In this document: piece by piece, positions 19,810-30,814 of the stretch | How the letters are laid out: every line of letters starts with the position of its first letter | Position numbering within the stretch: position 1 is the stretch's first letter | Assembly (NCBI RefSeq): GCF_031143425.1 | Contig: NC_090447.1 | Location: 849,219,760 to 849,283,759 of the forward strand | Length of the DNA: 64,000 nucleotides | Reading direction: 5' to 3' | Origin: Pleurodeles waltl | Taxonomy: Eukaryota; Chordata; Amphibia; Caudata; Salamandridae | Program-made: the position numbers and the translations under genes | Notes under the pieces: model-generated | Database searches by the model: none | What the model saw: only the letters and a program-made list of their open reading frames with translations | What the model was told of the DNA's origin: nothing

Positions 19810-22800
19810 GTTGGACTTTTTTGCTTATGCAGGGTCATCCCCAATCTTTTTGCCTCCTGCTAACAATGCCCCTACCATGTTGTCTTCTGGGGGGCCACTC
19901 TGGGGGTACTGCTCCTGCAGGGAGGGTACAGAGCCCCAGAGGGGAGGACCATGGTCAGGCTGTCATCCCTGACCTGATGGAAGGGAGAGTGGTCAAAGGG
20001 TGTCAGGCACCTGGGGCTACCCCGCCCCCCGCCCCCGCCCACTCTCCACAGTCACAGTGGTTGGAGAGGCCTGAGGTCAGGCTCTCATCCCTGACAGTTG
20101 TCAACGGTCACTGTGGCTTGCTGTCCTTTTGGAAAGAGTTGCCCTTGGAGGGGGGGGACGAGAGTCATACCCCAGGGGTGGAGTGGGCAACACCACTGTG
20201 TTGGCTCTGGTGGTGCTATCTGCCCATTGGAATACATATGTGAGCAAAGTAAAGTTAGGTGCTGCACAGATGGTATCTGCAGATGTGGAGAAGCGTTCCC
20301 CATGGGTTAACTTAGTGGACCCTGAGAGTAGGGACAGAGGGATCCAACTGGAGTCAGGAAGGCATAGAACTGGAACATGCCCCTGCTGTTGTGGGCCTGG
20401 GTCCTTGTTCTATCGCCCCAATCAGGGAAGTACATCAAGGTTATTGATTGTTCTCTCCTGGCTTTATGCTGGTAGGGGGCTGTGTTGGACTTTTTTGCTT
20501 ATGCAGGGTCATCCCCAATCTTTTTGCCTCCCGCCACCTATTTTTTCTGACCTGTTGCTGTTGGCTTTTGAACTCTGAGCACTTTACCACTGCTAACCAG
20601 TGCTAAAGTGCATATGCTCTCTGTGTAAATTGTATGTAATTGTTTTATCCATGATTTGCATATTTGATTTACTATTAGAACATTAGAACGTTGACAGCTC
20701 CATTTAAAACAATAGAGTGCTGCAGGCTTTTACTGGCCGGTAAAAGCCCGCAGCGTCAACATTCCAATGTTCGCTTTGTTCACAGCAACAGCTGTGAACA
20801 AAGCCTCACGGAGCCATCCCCTCGGGCTCCGTGAGCAATTTGTTTTTTTTAATAGAAAATTCTGCCCTGAGTGGCAGAATGTTCTAATAGCCTTAGAACC
20901 CGCCGTAGCGGGCTCTACCTGGCTATTAAAGGCCCTTTCCCTTGTTAAATGCCCTCACCTTCGGCTCGGGCATTTAACGCGGGAGCGGGCCTTTAATAGC
21001 CGGTAGAGCCCGCTACGGCGAGTTCTAAGGCTATAGTAAGTCCCTAGTAAAGTGCACTAGAGGTGCCAGGGCCTGTAAATCAAATGCTACTAGTGGGCCT
21101 GCAGCACTGGTTGTGCCACCCACATGAGTAGCTCTGTAATCATGTCTCAGACCTGCCACTGCAGTGTCTGTGTGTGCTGTTTTAACTGTAAATTCGACTT
21201 GGCAAGTGTACCCACTTGCCAGGCCTAAACATTCCCTTTTCTTACATTTAAGGCCGGGTGCAGTGTATGGTTAAGGTAGGACATAAAGTAATGTGTTTTA
21301 TATGTCCTGACTGTGAAATATTGCTAAATTCGCTTTTCACTGTTGCAAGGCCTGTCCCTCTCATAGGTTAACATGGGGGCTACGTTTAAATCTGATTAAA
21401 GTGTAGATTCCCTTTGGGAGCGGATGGACATGTGGAGTTTGGGGTCTCTGAGCTCACAATTTAAAAATACATCTTTTAGTAAAGTTGATTTTAAGATTGT
21501 GTGTTTGAAAATGCCACTTTTAGAAAGTGAGCATTTTCTTGTTTATACCATTTCTGTGACTCTGCCTGTTTGTGGATTCTCTGTCTGGGTCAGTTTGACA
21601 GTTGGGCTGGTTGCATCTCACACTAGACAATGACACAAAAGGAGCTGGGGTGTAGTCTGCATTTCCTGATGAGCCATCTGTGCTAGGAGGGAGGGGAGGA
21701 GTGGTCACTTACACCTGAAAGGGCTGTGCCTGTCCTCACACAATGCCGTCTCTGACCTCCTGGTGAGTGTCCGGGTCTGGCCTGGGCAAGGCAGGATTTC
21801 ACATTCAAAAGAGACTTTACTTTGAAGTAGGCCTACTTCAAAGGAGAAATTGGGCATAAGAAGGGCACCCAAAACCACAGACTTTAGAACACTTCTGGAA
21901 ACAAGAGGAACCTCTGCCTGGAGAAGAGCTGAAGAGCTGAGGAGAAGTGCTGCCCTGCCTGTGACTGTGCCATGTGGAGCTATACTGCAGATGCTGCTTC
22001 TGCCAGAGTAAGAGGGCAATCTTGTGAAGGAAGAAATTTCCAAGGGCTTGATTTAGAGCTTGCCTCCTGTTGTTTGAAGTCTCAGGGACAGCAAAGACTT
22101 CTCTCTGCCAGCACCTGGAGTCTCTGGAGAGACTCCTGCTCTGACAAGTGGTGCCCTATCCAGTCCCTGGGCCCTTGAAAGGAAAGCTGGTGGAAATACA
22201 AGGAAATCGACTTTGGACGACTTCGGACCGACGCTGCTGCTGAATCTAGTGACACCGCCTGCAACCGACTCCGTGATCTTCGCTGGAACACGACTACCTT
22301 CGCAGGCCTGATGCCACTGCAGCCCCGCTGAAGCCTGCGACTCCATGGAAGTCGCCGCACCAAGTCGTGACCGACGCTGCTTGAAGTGCACGGATTAAAC
22401 GTTTCACACAGACGCTGCGATCCTTGACTTCGCGCATCGACTTGTTTTCACTCTTCACCAAAGGTACTGTACTTGGGGTTCTAAGCGACTCCGTGTCCAG
22501 CGCCGCTGGTGTCGGCTTGTTGAGAACGACTCCGTCACGAAGCCGTGTTAACACCTCATCGAAGCATTTTGTGTTTCTAAGCGCTATTTGTGAGTTTAAT
22601 CTTTAAAAATTCATAACTTGACTTGTGTATGTCGGATTTTTGTTGTTTTGGTCTATTTTTGTTTAGATAAATATTTCCTATTTTTCTAAACTGGTGTTGT
22701 GTAATTTTGTAGTGTTTTCATTGAGTTACTGTGTGTGTTGGTACAAATACTTTACACCTAGCACTCTGAAGTTAAGCCTACTGCTCTGCCAAGCTACCAA

Positions 22801-22913
22801 GGGGGTAAGCAGGGGTTAGCTGAGGGTGATTCTCTTTTACCCTGACTAGAGTGAGGGTCCTTGCTTGAACAGGGGGTAACCTGACTGTCAACCAAAGACC
22901 CCATTTCTAACAG
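19810..22913. mobile_element. Unclassified non-coding interspersed repeat
   Basis: About 3.1 kb with no transposon protein. A direct repeat TTTTTTGCTTATGCAGGGTC plus following bases lies at 19816-19862 and 20488-20533. The right end reads AACCAAAGACCCCATTTCTAACA. From memory, this sequence style (AAGTGCACTAGAGGTGCC and so on) resembles a very abundant salamander repeat; I could not check that. The GC-rich 19862-20480 segment looks like an insertion between the two direct-repeat copies. Open frames in 21.4-22.6 kb have no family signature. Confidence 0.5.
20690..21040. repeat. Multi-hairpin (snap-back) sequence
   Basis: Several adjacent perfect or near-perfect stems. GCTTTTACTGG pairs with CCGGTAAAAGC; GCTTTGTTCACAGC with GCTGTGAACAAAGC; CACGGAGCC with GGCTCCGTG. 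A long outer stem pairs AGCCTTAGAACCCGCCGTAG (20889 on) with CTACGGCGAGTTCTAAGGCT (to about 21032) around GGCTATTAAAGGCCC and GGGCCTTTAATAGCC. It resembles a MITE or a composite of two. Confidence 0.72.
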
Positions 22914-24021
22914 CTATTCAAAATATTGTGCCAAAACATTGGGACAAGAGCATAAATTGGGGTATGAGATTAACTTTTTTAAATTCAGTTCCACAGACCT
23001 TTGTTCAGTGCATACATTGGGACTGGGGATAGATTCACTGCTTTAGGTCTCTAACTATTACCTTAAAATTTTTGGTTTGGGGAAAGTGCAAGACTTAGGG
23101 GGTGGAGGGTTTGATTTATTACTCTAATGGCAGTCCCACACAAATTGGGGAAAGAGACCAAATGGGAGTCGTGAAATTTACTGTTCTAACTCTATTTTCA
23201 TTTTTAAAAAATGATCATACACTGTGAAATTCAAAATTTCCAAATTACTTGTGAAATCTTTTAGCCATCATCATCTATTTTTCCGTTTTTAATTGTATTT
23301 AACCTATAAAAAATTGAATTATCATTTGTAACATCTCACTTAAATTCATTGATTGATTTTTCTATTGTACATTAAAGCCTTACTTGCCCATCTTGTTGTT
23401 GCATGTATTGTTTTTTGTTTATAAACTTTTCTTCATTTATTTAACCATTTTGCAAAATTAGGTGAATAATTAGTTTTCCAGGGAATATTATGGACCTTAC
23501 CACTAACTTGCATACAAAAATTAACCTTCTAAAGTGCCCTCTTATGAAGAAAATCAGAATATCCAAACAGTGTTAGCATTGGGTCCATGCGAAGCAGAAT
23601 GTGTAATTTACATTTTATATACACAAAAATATCTTCCCACTATGCGGGTACTTTGGGCATTGCCAATCAATATGTTCCCAGTTTCCATTAGCCTGTATAA
23701 AGCATTTGACGTATTCCGCATTGTTTCCTTTATCTAGCTTATTAAAATAAATTAAGGTGTTTTATAAATCAGCCTTTTGGCAAAGATTGCATATGCCCAA
23801 AATTCCACCCATTCAACTCTCCCACCCCCAGATGGCTTCAGATTGTCTTTGATTAATTATTTTCCATACTTCTGGAGTTGCAGTAATTTGGCTTTTTCTT
23901 TCCCACCTCTGGGCAACCTTGAGAAGTTGTCATTTGTCTTTCTTCTGCAAGTATACCTCTTCCCCATGTAATCAGAAAAGAACCTCTCAGTTTAATTTTT
24001 TAAAAAATTGTAAGCCAAACC
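22914..24021. other. AT-rich non-coding sequence
   Basis: The first 300 bp continue the AT-rich tandem phrases noted at 19670-19800. The rest, to 24021, is AT-rich with no gene, hairpin or clear repeat that I can support. Confidence 0.45.
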
Positions 24022-24886
24022 CATCGGCCTCGAGGAGGTTGCAGCAGCTATTTCTGAGTTGGCTGCAGGCAAGACGCCTGGTTCAGACGGCTTCCCGGCA
24101 GAATTTTACGCAAAATTTCATGACAACCTAACTCCCCACCTCCTAGCCATGTTCGAGGAGGCTGAAAAGGTTGGGAGTTTCCCCCTGGGTTTGGACCAAG
24201 CCACCATCGTGGTGATTCCCAAAACTAGCCCCCCCTTGCGGAGTTGCTCTGCCTACCGCCCCATATCACTTCTCCGTACTGAACTCAAGATTGATACGGT
24301 GTTCTGGTCCTACCTTCGGCGAGTGCTTGTAAGGACTGAGTTCGGGCCACGATTCCGAGCATTGGTGGGACTCCTTTACTCTAATCCAACGGCCCGGGTG
24401 CAAGTCAATGGAGTGGTGTCAGACCAATTTCTCATCCTCCGGGGAACCCACCCGGGATGCCCCCTGTCCCTGCTCCTATTCGCTTTGGCGATGGAATTGC
24501 TCGCGAAACTAATACGGGAGGACCCCCTGATTGATGGTTGGTCATGGCCCACCGTGAGGGAAGACCGCATTGCATTATATGCAGACAATGTACTCTTGTT
24601 CCTGGCCAACCCGGCCAGTAGTGGACCCATGGTGCTGCAGCTGTTGGGACTGTTTGCGGAAGCGCCAGGCTTGATAGTTAACTCAAGTAAATCCCTGTTG
24701 ATTCCACTCTGCCACTCCAGGGACTGCTACGATTGGCAAAACACCATTCCAATCCGACGTTATAGCTTCCGGTACCTGGGAGTGCATATAGCATTACTGC
24801 CCAAGTTGGCATGTTCTCTTAATGTCACGCCCCTTACCCTGATGAGTCCGGGAGGACCTCCAGAGATGGCGGTCTTTGCCCCTTAA
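24022..24886 (+). pseudogene. L1 ORF2 RT, internally deleted
   Basis: Starts GLEEVAAAISELAAGKTPGS and AYRPISLLRTELKI, then jumps straight to DTVFWSYLRRVL. The roughly 60-70 residues that normally hold the GRST block and the first Asp of motif A are missing, a deletion of about 200 bp at about 24293. Motif B is GTHPGCPLSLLLF (normally TRQGCPLSP). Motif C is LYADNVLLF, with Asp changed to Asn. FRYLGV follows. It cannot be catalytic. Confidence 0.85.
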
Positions 24887-26380
24887 TATTCTGGGTCGGA
24901 TAGCGCTATACAAAATGATGGTGCTTTCCCGGTTCCTTTACCTACTCCAGAACTTTCCCTATCACATCCCTAGGCGTTTGTTTTAAAGATATGGGGATTG
25001 TCGCGTGGCAGTTTCTATGGCATAACTCCCACCCCCGGCTGGCTTTTTGTGTTTGTCAGGGCGATGTGTATGAGGGTGGCCTGGGGATGTCTGACATCTA
25101 TCTTTACCACCCCGCGATGCACCTGCTGGTGGTCAGTGACTGGTTGGGGGGGTTGATCGGATCACCAGCTGAACTCTTGATGATGGGCTTTCCTGGTTTG
25201 TTCAGGATGTTGTACGGTGACCCCCGGCTACGTAGAATCCTTGAGGTGATGAGGGTGGTGCCGTTAGGGTGGAGAGCAGCGGGCGTCCGGGTGGTGGCGC
25301 AGTCTCACTCAACAGACCCCACTGTGGCAGGGATCGTGGCTGGGTGAGGTTTTGGCACTTGAGGGGTTTCACAAATAGGACCTCATTGGTACATCGTTGC
25401 TCGGTGACATCTGGGTGGGTGAGCATATGTGGTCCTTCCAGGAACAGCAGTTTTGGCTCACCCGGACCCAGTTCCACAAATATCTGCAACTCTGCCACAC
25501 ACTCCACGTACACGTTCAAGCAGGGACGACCCTCCCTGAGTTTAACCCTGTTGAGGCCAAGGCACTGATGGGACACCTGGGTAGGGGGGAGTATCACGCA
25601 TTTACCGCATGTTGGGTACTAACACAGCACAGACACTTGATAAGCTCAGAGAGCAGTGGGAGCAGTGGGTGGGCCCGATGGAAGACGAGGACTGGAGGAA
25701 CGCCCTGATGGCCCGAGAATGCTGACAATGACCTCCCGTCTCCATGTGGTGCAAACCTATTTTCTCCACATGGCATACCTCACTCCCTCAGATTACATAG
25801 AGTGGGCCTTCGGCCTCAGGCGGACTGTCCCCGATGTGCAGGCCCTAACGCAGACTTTTATCACATGGCATGGACATGCCTCCACACCGCGACTTACTGG
25901 CTAGCAGTGGTGACAGAAATTTCTAGAGTCCTAAAGGTGGAGATCGAGCTCGCCTCATTGCCAATCCTATTGGGAATCCTTGACGGGGTGGGGTCCAGCA
26001 GAGAAGATCGAGCTTTTGTGGGAATGACTTGTTTGGTGGCCAAGAGTGACATCACATCGAATTGGAAGGCAGAGACAGCTCCAGCGATGGCGAAGTGGCG
26101 CCGAGGGATTGACTAGTGCGCCCAGCAAGAGAAACTTGTTCATGAAGCGAGGGGCTGTCCCACTAAACATGAGAGAGTGTGGGGGAAGTGGATGGAGTCC
26201 TGGGGGGATGGAGCCACAAGCGGGTCATGGACAGGTGGATGTCGGGTGCCTTGCCCTTGAGTACCATAGCGATTGTTGACTGTATGCCTCTTTTATATGC
26301 TTTAAACCAGAGCAGTGCTCAGTTTGTGGAGTGCAACTGTGACCTGTTGCGTTCTATGTTGTTAAATAAAACTAATAAAA
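24887..26380 (+). pseudogene. L1 ORF2 C-terminal region with zinc knuckle
   Basis: Fragments in alternating frames: AWQFLWHNSHPRLAF, GGLGMSDIYLYHPAMHLLVV, then TYFLHMAYLTPSDYIEW and the knuckle CPRCAGPNADFYHMAWTC near 25825-25880. A stop follows at about 26114. It is homologous to the L1 C-terminal fragments on the minus strand at 27.5-28.5 and 37.9-38.9 kb (PDADLKHMLWFCPRLCHYW). Confidence 0.8.
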
Positions 26381-26564
26381 CTGTTTATAATTTTAAAAAA
26401 ATTATAATGAATACACAGTGCAGATGTAAACAAGTAATAAACAGTGGTTCAACATCTTTATCAAGGCTTTCAATCCTGGTATTGATAAATTGGAATATGC
26501 TCACTGTGTCAATAAAGCCCAACCTTCTTCAACATAGGTCTATAATTTACATTAAATAGACCTG

Positions 26565-26722
26565 CTAAGTCTGTTGAGAAAAATGTCCCAAGATGTCTTT
26601 CTCCCTTTTATGATATATATTCTGCAATGGCAATGGCAGTTGACCCTTTGTGGTATTCAACAGTAGTATCTCAGTTTTGGAATGATTGATTTTATATCCA
26701 CTTGTGAATGGCAGTGAGAATA
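26565..26722 (-). pseudogene. Short L1 RT scrap (minus strand)
   Basis: The minus strand encodes FTSGYKINHSKTEILLLNTT, the stretch that follows the YADD box in L1 RTs (FSGYKIN..KSE-type). It is bounded on the right by the snap-back element at 26723. Only about 50 residues are recognisable. Confidence 0.6.
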
Positions 26723-26990
26723 TTTTTTCAGAGCAGGCAGTGATCCCACGGACCACTGCCTGCTCTGAAAAAATGAAAAGAAAACTTTTTATTTTTCATT
26801 TTGAAATGCATCTCGTTTTCCTTTATGGAAAACGGGCTGCACTTAAAAAAAAAAAAAACTTTATTTTAAAGCAGTCACTGACGTGGTCTGCTGTCTCCAG
26901 CAGGCCACCATTCCTGTGAGGGCGGCCATTCCCAATGGGGTCGCAAATTGTGACCTACCTCATGAATATTCATGAGGTAGGTAATTTGCA
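26723..26990. repeat. Snap-back repeat with two hairpins
   Basis: The first stem pairs TTTTTTCAGAGCAGGCAGTG (26723-26742) with its complement at 26754-26773. The second is a long palindrome centred near 26967, with ACCTACCTCATGAATATTCATGAGGTAGGT split across 26953-26967 and 26968-26982 and extended by GCAAATT/AATTTGC. It is non-coding and probably a MITE. Confidence 0.75.
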
Positions 26991-27535
26991 ACACCATTTG
27001 GAATCGCAAACAGTGTCATTGATACTGTTGTACATCAGGTTTTGCGGCTCAAGAAGGCTATTTGTGATATATTACTGATTTCAGTGGGGGTATTACCAGA
27101 TTCATTTCCCCCCCCCCTTAATTGTGATTAGATTGGTGGTTTTGTGTTTTTCTCTCCTAGCTTAATTATAATTTTGTTCTGCCTTTCTCTACGTGCTGCA
27201 TTGGATTGTGCATACATATCTATCAATTGGGGGGTTGTGACTTTTTGTCATAGTCTAATTATTGTTATGGTTTATCTTTCTGCATTCCCTTACCGTATCT
27301 ATGAAAGTTTCAAGTGATGAATTAAAACTTTCTCCATGGAACTATTCCACCAACTCCAGCCTGCCTCAGTTTCTTATGTAAACACCAGCAACTTTTGGGC
27401 ATATCTTTGGTATAGAAATACAGCACAATAGGAATGTTGTGCCCTCCAATTCTGCTGTCATCATTATGAATGTTCATCCATGGACTTTGACATCAGTGAT
27501 ACCCATATGTCTGAAGGTGTTTGGGAATCATACTG
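26991..27535. other. Non-coding spacer
   Basis: About 540 bp. A C-run (27109-27117) and T-rich sequence; no gene or repeat recognised. Confidence 0.4.
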
Positions 27536-28533
27536 AGACTTTATTTATTTATTTTTGTTTAAATCTGTTTATTGCTTTTGACAATCAACGTAAAGACAGT
27601 AACATAGTTACGGTTTGAATAGGCAATATTACAATCATTTAGCAGTTGATCCCTGTTAGGCACGATGCAGTGCGCTGTGGTCTTGTAATAAATAGTGCAT
27701 TTAGTCAATCAGTTCTAACACTCACATGCCTCAGTGTGGAATCAATGGTAGTAAAAAGGAGTTCAACAAGTGCGGCGCATAGCGTCCGCCATATGTAAAA
27801 TGTGTGAACAGTTGGTGTGTGATAAAGTAGATACGTACAATATATTTTACTCATAACAGCGTAACAATACTAATAAACCTTTGGGATATTGATTATTTAC
27901 ATCTCGTACTGCTCAGGTTCCCCCATACATATTATGTCCGCTCAGGGCGCAGATAAATCGTACAGCAGTGTGTTCCCTGATGTTCAACTGTGAGGTGAGG
28001 TTCTGGAGGGTGTGTTCAGACCAGGACCGGTGCGCTGCAGGGTTTAGTCAGCTCAGGAAGCAAGGGATGTGTCTCCTCCGATGGTAGGGGCTTAAAGATG
28101 GGCATCCCAGATGCGTTGTCTACTGGGTCATGTGCTGCGGTTCAAAAGTCGGACACCATAGCGCAAGCTATGGGGTATCTATAGAGCCCTAGGTTTTCTT
28201 CCCTGTGTAGGGTGATACTCTCAGCTTGTGACCATACCATCAAAGACTGTATCCAGGATATTGGGAGAAGAGAGTCTGGTGACTTCCACATTCGGGTGAT
28301 AAGCCATTTAGCCAGCAGCAGGCCAAAATCTACAAAACAGGATGTTGTCTTATGTTTTTGCTTCTTTTATATAGACCCAATATACAGGCGTCCCATCCCA
28401 TGTGGTTAGCATGTGACGCCAAGTACGAAGGGATGGGAGCCGTCGCACCTCCTGCCAGTAATGACACAATCGAGGGCAGAACCATAACATATGCTTAAGG
28501 TCAGCATCAGGCAAATTACACTAAGGACACTCA
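27536..28533 (-). mobile_element. L1 3' part: ORF2 C-terminus, 3' UTR and poly(A)
   Basis: The T-rich tract TTATTTATTTATTTTTG at about 27541 is the poly(A) end of a minus-strand L1. The right edge encodes the ORF2 zinc knuckle (CP-stop-CNLPDADLKHMLWFC), which runs straight into the Harbinger left end at 28534. The same reading frame resumes on the far side of that element (37914 onward: SYLTPARINK, CHREDT), so the Harbinger inserted inside this knuckle. Confidence 0.82.
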
Positions 28534-28556
28534 GGTGGTCATTACAACCCTGGCGG
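28534..28556 (+). repeat. Harbinger copy 1, left terminal inverted repeat
   Basis: GGTGGTCATTACAACCCTGG and following bases. It pairs with the right end at 37891-37913. A second TIR-like phrase, AATTACGACCCTGGCGG, lies only about 65 bp inside, near 28601-28620. Confidence 0.85.
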
Positions 28557-29400
28557 ACGGTGTTTAAGCTGCGGTAATACTGCAAACAGGCCGGCGGACA
28601 AAAAAAGGGAATTACGACCCTGGCGGAAACTGCCAACTAAGACAGCCACTTTAACACACCGCCCGCCACGGTGGTACAGACAAACAGCACGGCGGTCACC
28701 GCCAACAGACAGGCGGAAGACAATGTACCGCCCACACTATCACAACACACCAATCCGCCACCTTTTCCGGGGCGGATTCACCGTGGATAAAAACACGGCG
28801 GAAACAGCTTGTGCTATGGGAAAACGCTCACCTCAACACATCCCACGAGGAACGAGGACACCATGGAGCCGGAACTACAAATACTCCCTGCCCTTGCATT
28901 CCTGCTCATCTACGACCAACAGCGACGTAGGCGCAGAACATACCGGTGAGTACAGCACCTACGACACGGGGGAGGGGGGAGGCAAAAGTTACGGGGACAC
29001 CCACCAAACACCCCCACCCTCGCATATTACAACATACACACCAATGCATTCACAAAAATCACAGTAACAACCCACAATCCCCCCGGAAGAATGCAAAGAC
29101 AAAGCGAATAGCGGTCAAACTTTGTATTGTGCCAATATACTACTCATTAAAAAATATATACGGATATATATATCACGAAATCTGTCAAAAATAAATGTAC
29201 AATACAAGAAGTAGTGCAGATATGTACACAACAATGTCCGTGCACCAACAGTCCAAAAATGCATGGGCGACGCCCACAATAGATGCCTGACCAAAATCCG
29301 AGAGAACACTGCCGGGGCATCAGATAGAAACAATACAGGCACCTCAGGGGGAAGGGAAGGGGGGGGCACCTCAGCCAGATGAATGCGAAGCCAGATCCAC
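28557..29400. other. Harbinger subterminal non-coding region
   Basis: About 840 bp rich in CCGCC/GGCGG, which may serve as transposase or Myb binding motifs (inference). It contains the phrase CCACCTTTTCCGGGGCGG at about 28758, from which copy 2 becomes homologous at about 49230. AT-rich sequence at 29140-29220 precedes the VNTR. The coding potential is not credible. Confidence 0.6.
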
Positions 29401-29411
29401 GATGGGGCTCC

Positions 29412-29712
29412 ATGCCCATTGATGTATCCTGGGGAGTGCAAAGCCACAGTCTCTCAAGTCACTTCAGTGGGTGGGTTGCCCACTGTGCCATCCTGGGGAG
29501 TGCAAAGCCACAGTCTCTCAAGTCTCTACAGTGGGTGGCTTGCCCACTGTTACATCCTGGGGAGTGCAAAGCCAAAGTCTCTCAAGTCTCTACAGTGGGT
29601 GGCTTGCCCACCGTTACATCCTGGGGAGTGCAAAGCCACAGTCTCTCAACTCTCTACAGTGGGTGGGTTGCCCTCTGTGCCATCCTGGGGAGTGCAAAGA
29701 CACATCTTCGCA
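29412..29712. repeat. 62-bp tandem repeat (five units)
   Basis: Units beginning ATCCTGGGGAGTGCAAAGCC start near 29428, 29490, 29552, 29614 and 29676, so the period is 62 bp. Copy 2 holds two units of the same sequence at about 49890-49990, so the array is ancestral but variable in number. Confidence 0.88.
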
Positions 29713-29849
29713 AGTAGATGCAGTTCTCTACTGGTACTGGTTGGGACTGGTGCCCAGACTCGATGAGTCTCCCCGTGAAAGTACATGTCCTGTCACAGTC
29801 CCAGCTGCACATGGGAGAACGATGCCTGATGTGCCGGACTATTCATACC

Positions 29850-30655
29850 CACACGGTCTTTGCCCTGTTCAGCGGTGCTTTGCCATGGCAGTCTTTGCCC
29901 TGTTCAGCGGTCTTCACCATGGCGGTCTTGGCCTTGTTCAGCAGTGCTTTGCCATGGCAGTCTTGGCCTTGTTCAGCGGTGCTTTGCCATGGAAGTCTTT
30001 GCCCTGTTCAGCGGTCTTCACCATGGCAGTCTTGGCCTTGTTCAGCGGTGCTTTGCCATGGCAGTCTTGGCCTTGTTCAGCGGTGCTTTGCCATGGCTGG
30101 CTATGGACTGTTCAGCGGTGCTTTGCCATGGCAGTCTTTGCCCTGTTCAGCGGTCTTCACCATGGCGGTCTTTGCCCTGTTCAGCGGTCTTCACAATGGC
30201 AGTCTTGGCCTTGTTCAGCGGTGCTTAGCCATGGCGGTCTTTGCCCTGTTCAGCGGTCTTCACCATGGCCGTCTTTGCCCTGATCAGCAGTCTTCACCAT
30301 GGCGGTCTTTGCCCTGCTCAGCGGTCTTCACCATGGCGGTATTGGCCTTGTTCAGCGGTGCTTTGCCATGGCTGGCTATGGATTGTTCGGCGGTGCTTTG
30401 CCATGGCAGTCTTTGCCCTGTTCAGCGGTCTTCACCATGGTGGTCTTTGCCCTGTTCAGCGGTCTTCACCATGGCGGTCTTGGCCTTGTTCAGCGGTGCT
30501 TTGCCATGGCTGGCTATGGACTGTTCAGCGGTGCTTTGCCATGGCAGTCTTTGCCCTGTTCAGCGGTCTTCACCATGGCGGTCTTTGCCCTGTTCAGCGG
30601 TCTTCACCATGGCGGTCTTTGCCCTATTCAGCGGTGCTTTGCCATGGCGGTTCTG
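29850..30655. repeat. 34-bp tandem repeat array
   Basis: About 24 diverged units built on GGTCTTCACCATGGCGGTC and TTTGCCCTGTTCAGC, alternating with a GTGCTTTGCCATGGC variant. The period of 34 bp is not a multiple of three and the unit has no stops, so all plus frames read open and give long false ORFs (up to about 350 codons). It lies 3' of gene B. Confidence 0.88.
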
Positions 30656-30814
30656 GTACGGATATTGGTGTGTGGCATTACGATCTCCACAATGGACATT
30701 GGTGTGTGGCATGACGATCTCCACACTGGACATTAAAGTGTGGCATGACGAACTCCAAACTGGACGTTGGTGTGTGGCTTGACGTTCCATCATTGCCCAG
30801 CGGGGCTGTGGGAT

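Larger units (their letters stand above)
24022..26403 (+). mobile_element. 5'-truncated L1 with poly(A)-like tail
   Basis: Plus-strand L1 copy that begins inside the RT domain and ends in an A-rich tail (AATAAAACTAATAAAACTG and AAAAAAATTATAATGA, about 26365-26403). It encodes RT and C-terminal ORF2 parts in several frames. It is a typical dead-on-arrival truncated L1 insertion that has since lost an internal piece of RT. Confidence 0.85.

Noticed and set aside
21705..22554. Minus-strand open frames of 85-112 codons with Ser/Arg/Leu-rich products
   Set aside because: Inside a non-coding interspersed repeat; no domain, and several overlapping frames are equally open.
19670..22913. Naming the element with AACCAAAGACCCCATTTCTAACA end as a specific LTR or DNA family
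   Set aside because: I recall similar abundant salamander repeats but cannot verify the superfamily from one end, so it is left unclassified.
29383..30793. Long plus-strand open frames (up to about 354 codons) with repeated Ala/Leu/Phe/Ser/Gly and Cys/Ser/Ala/Val units
   Set aside because: They are the 62-bp and 34-bp tandem repeats read in rotating frames; all frames are open, there is no family signature, and they lie 3' of gene B on the other strand.
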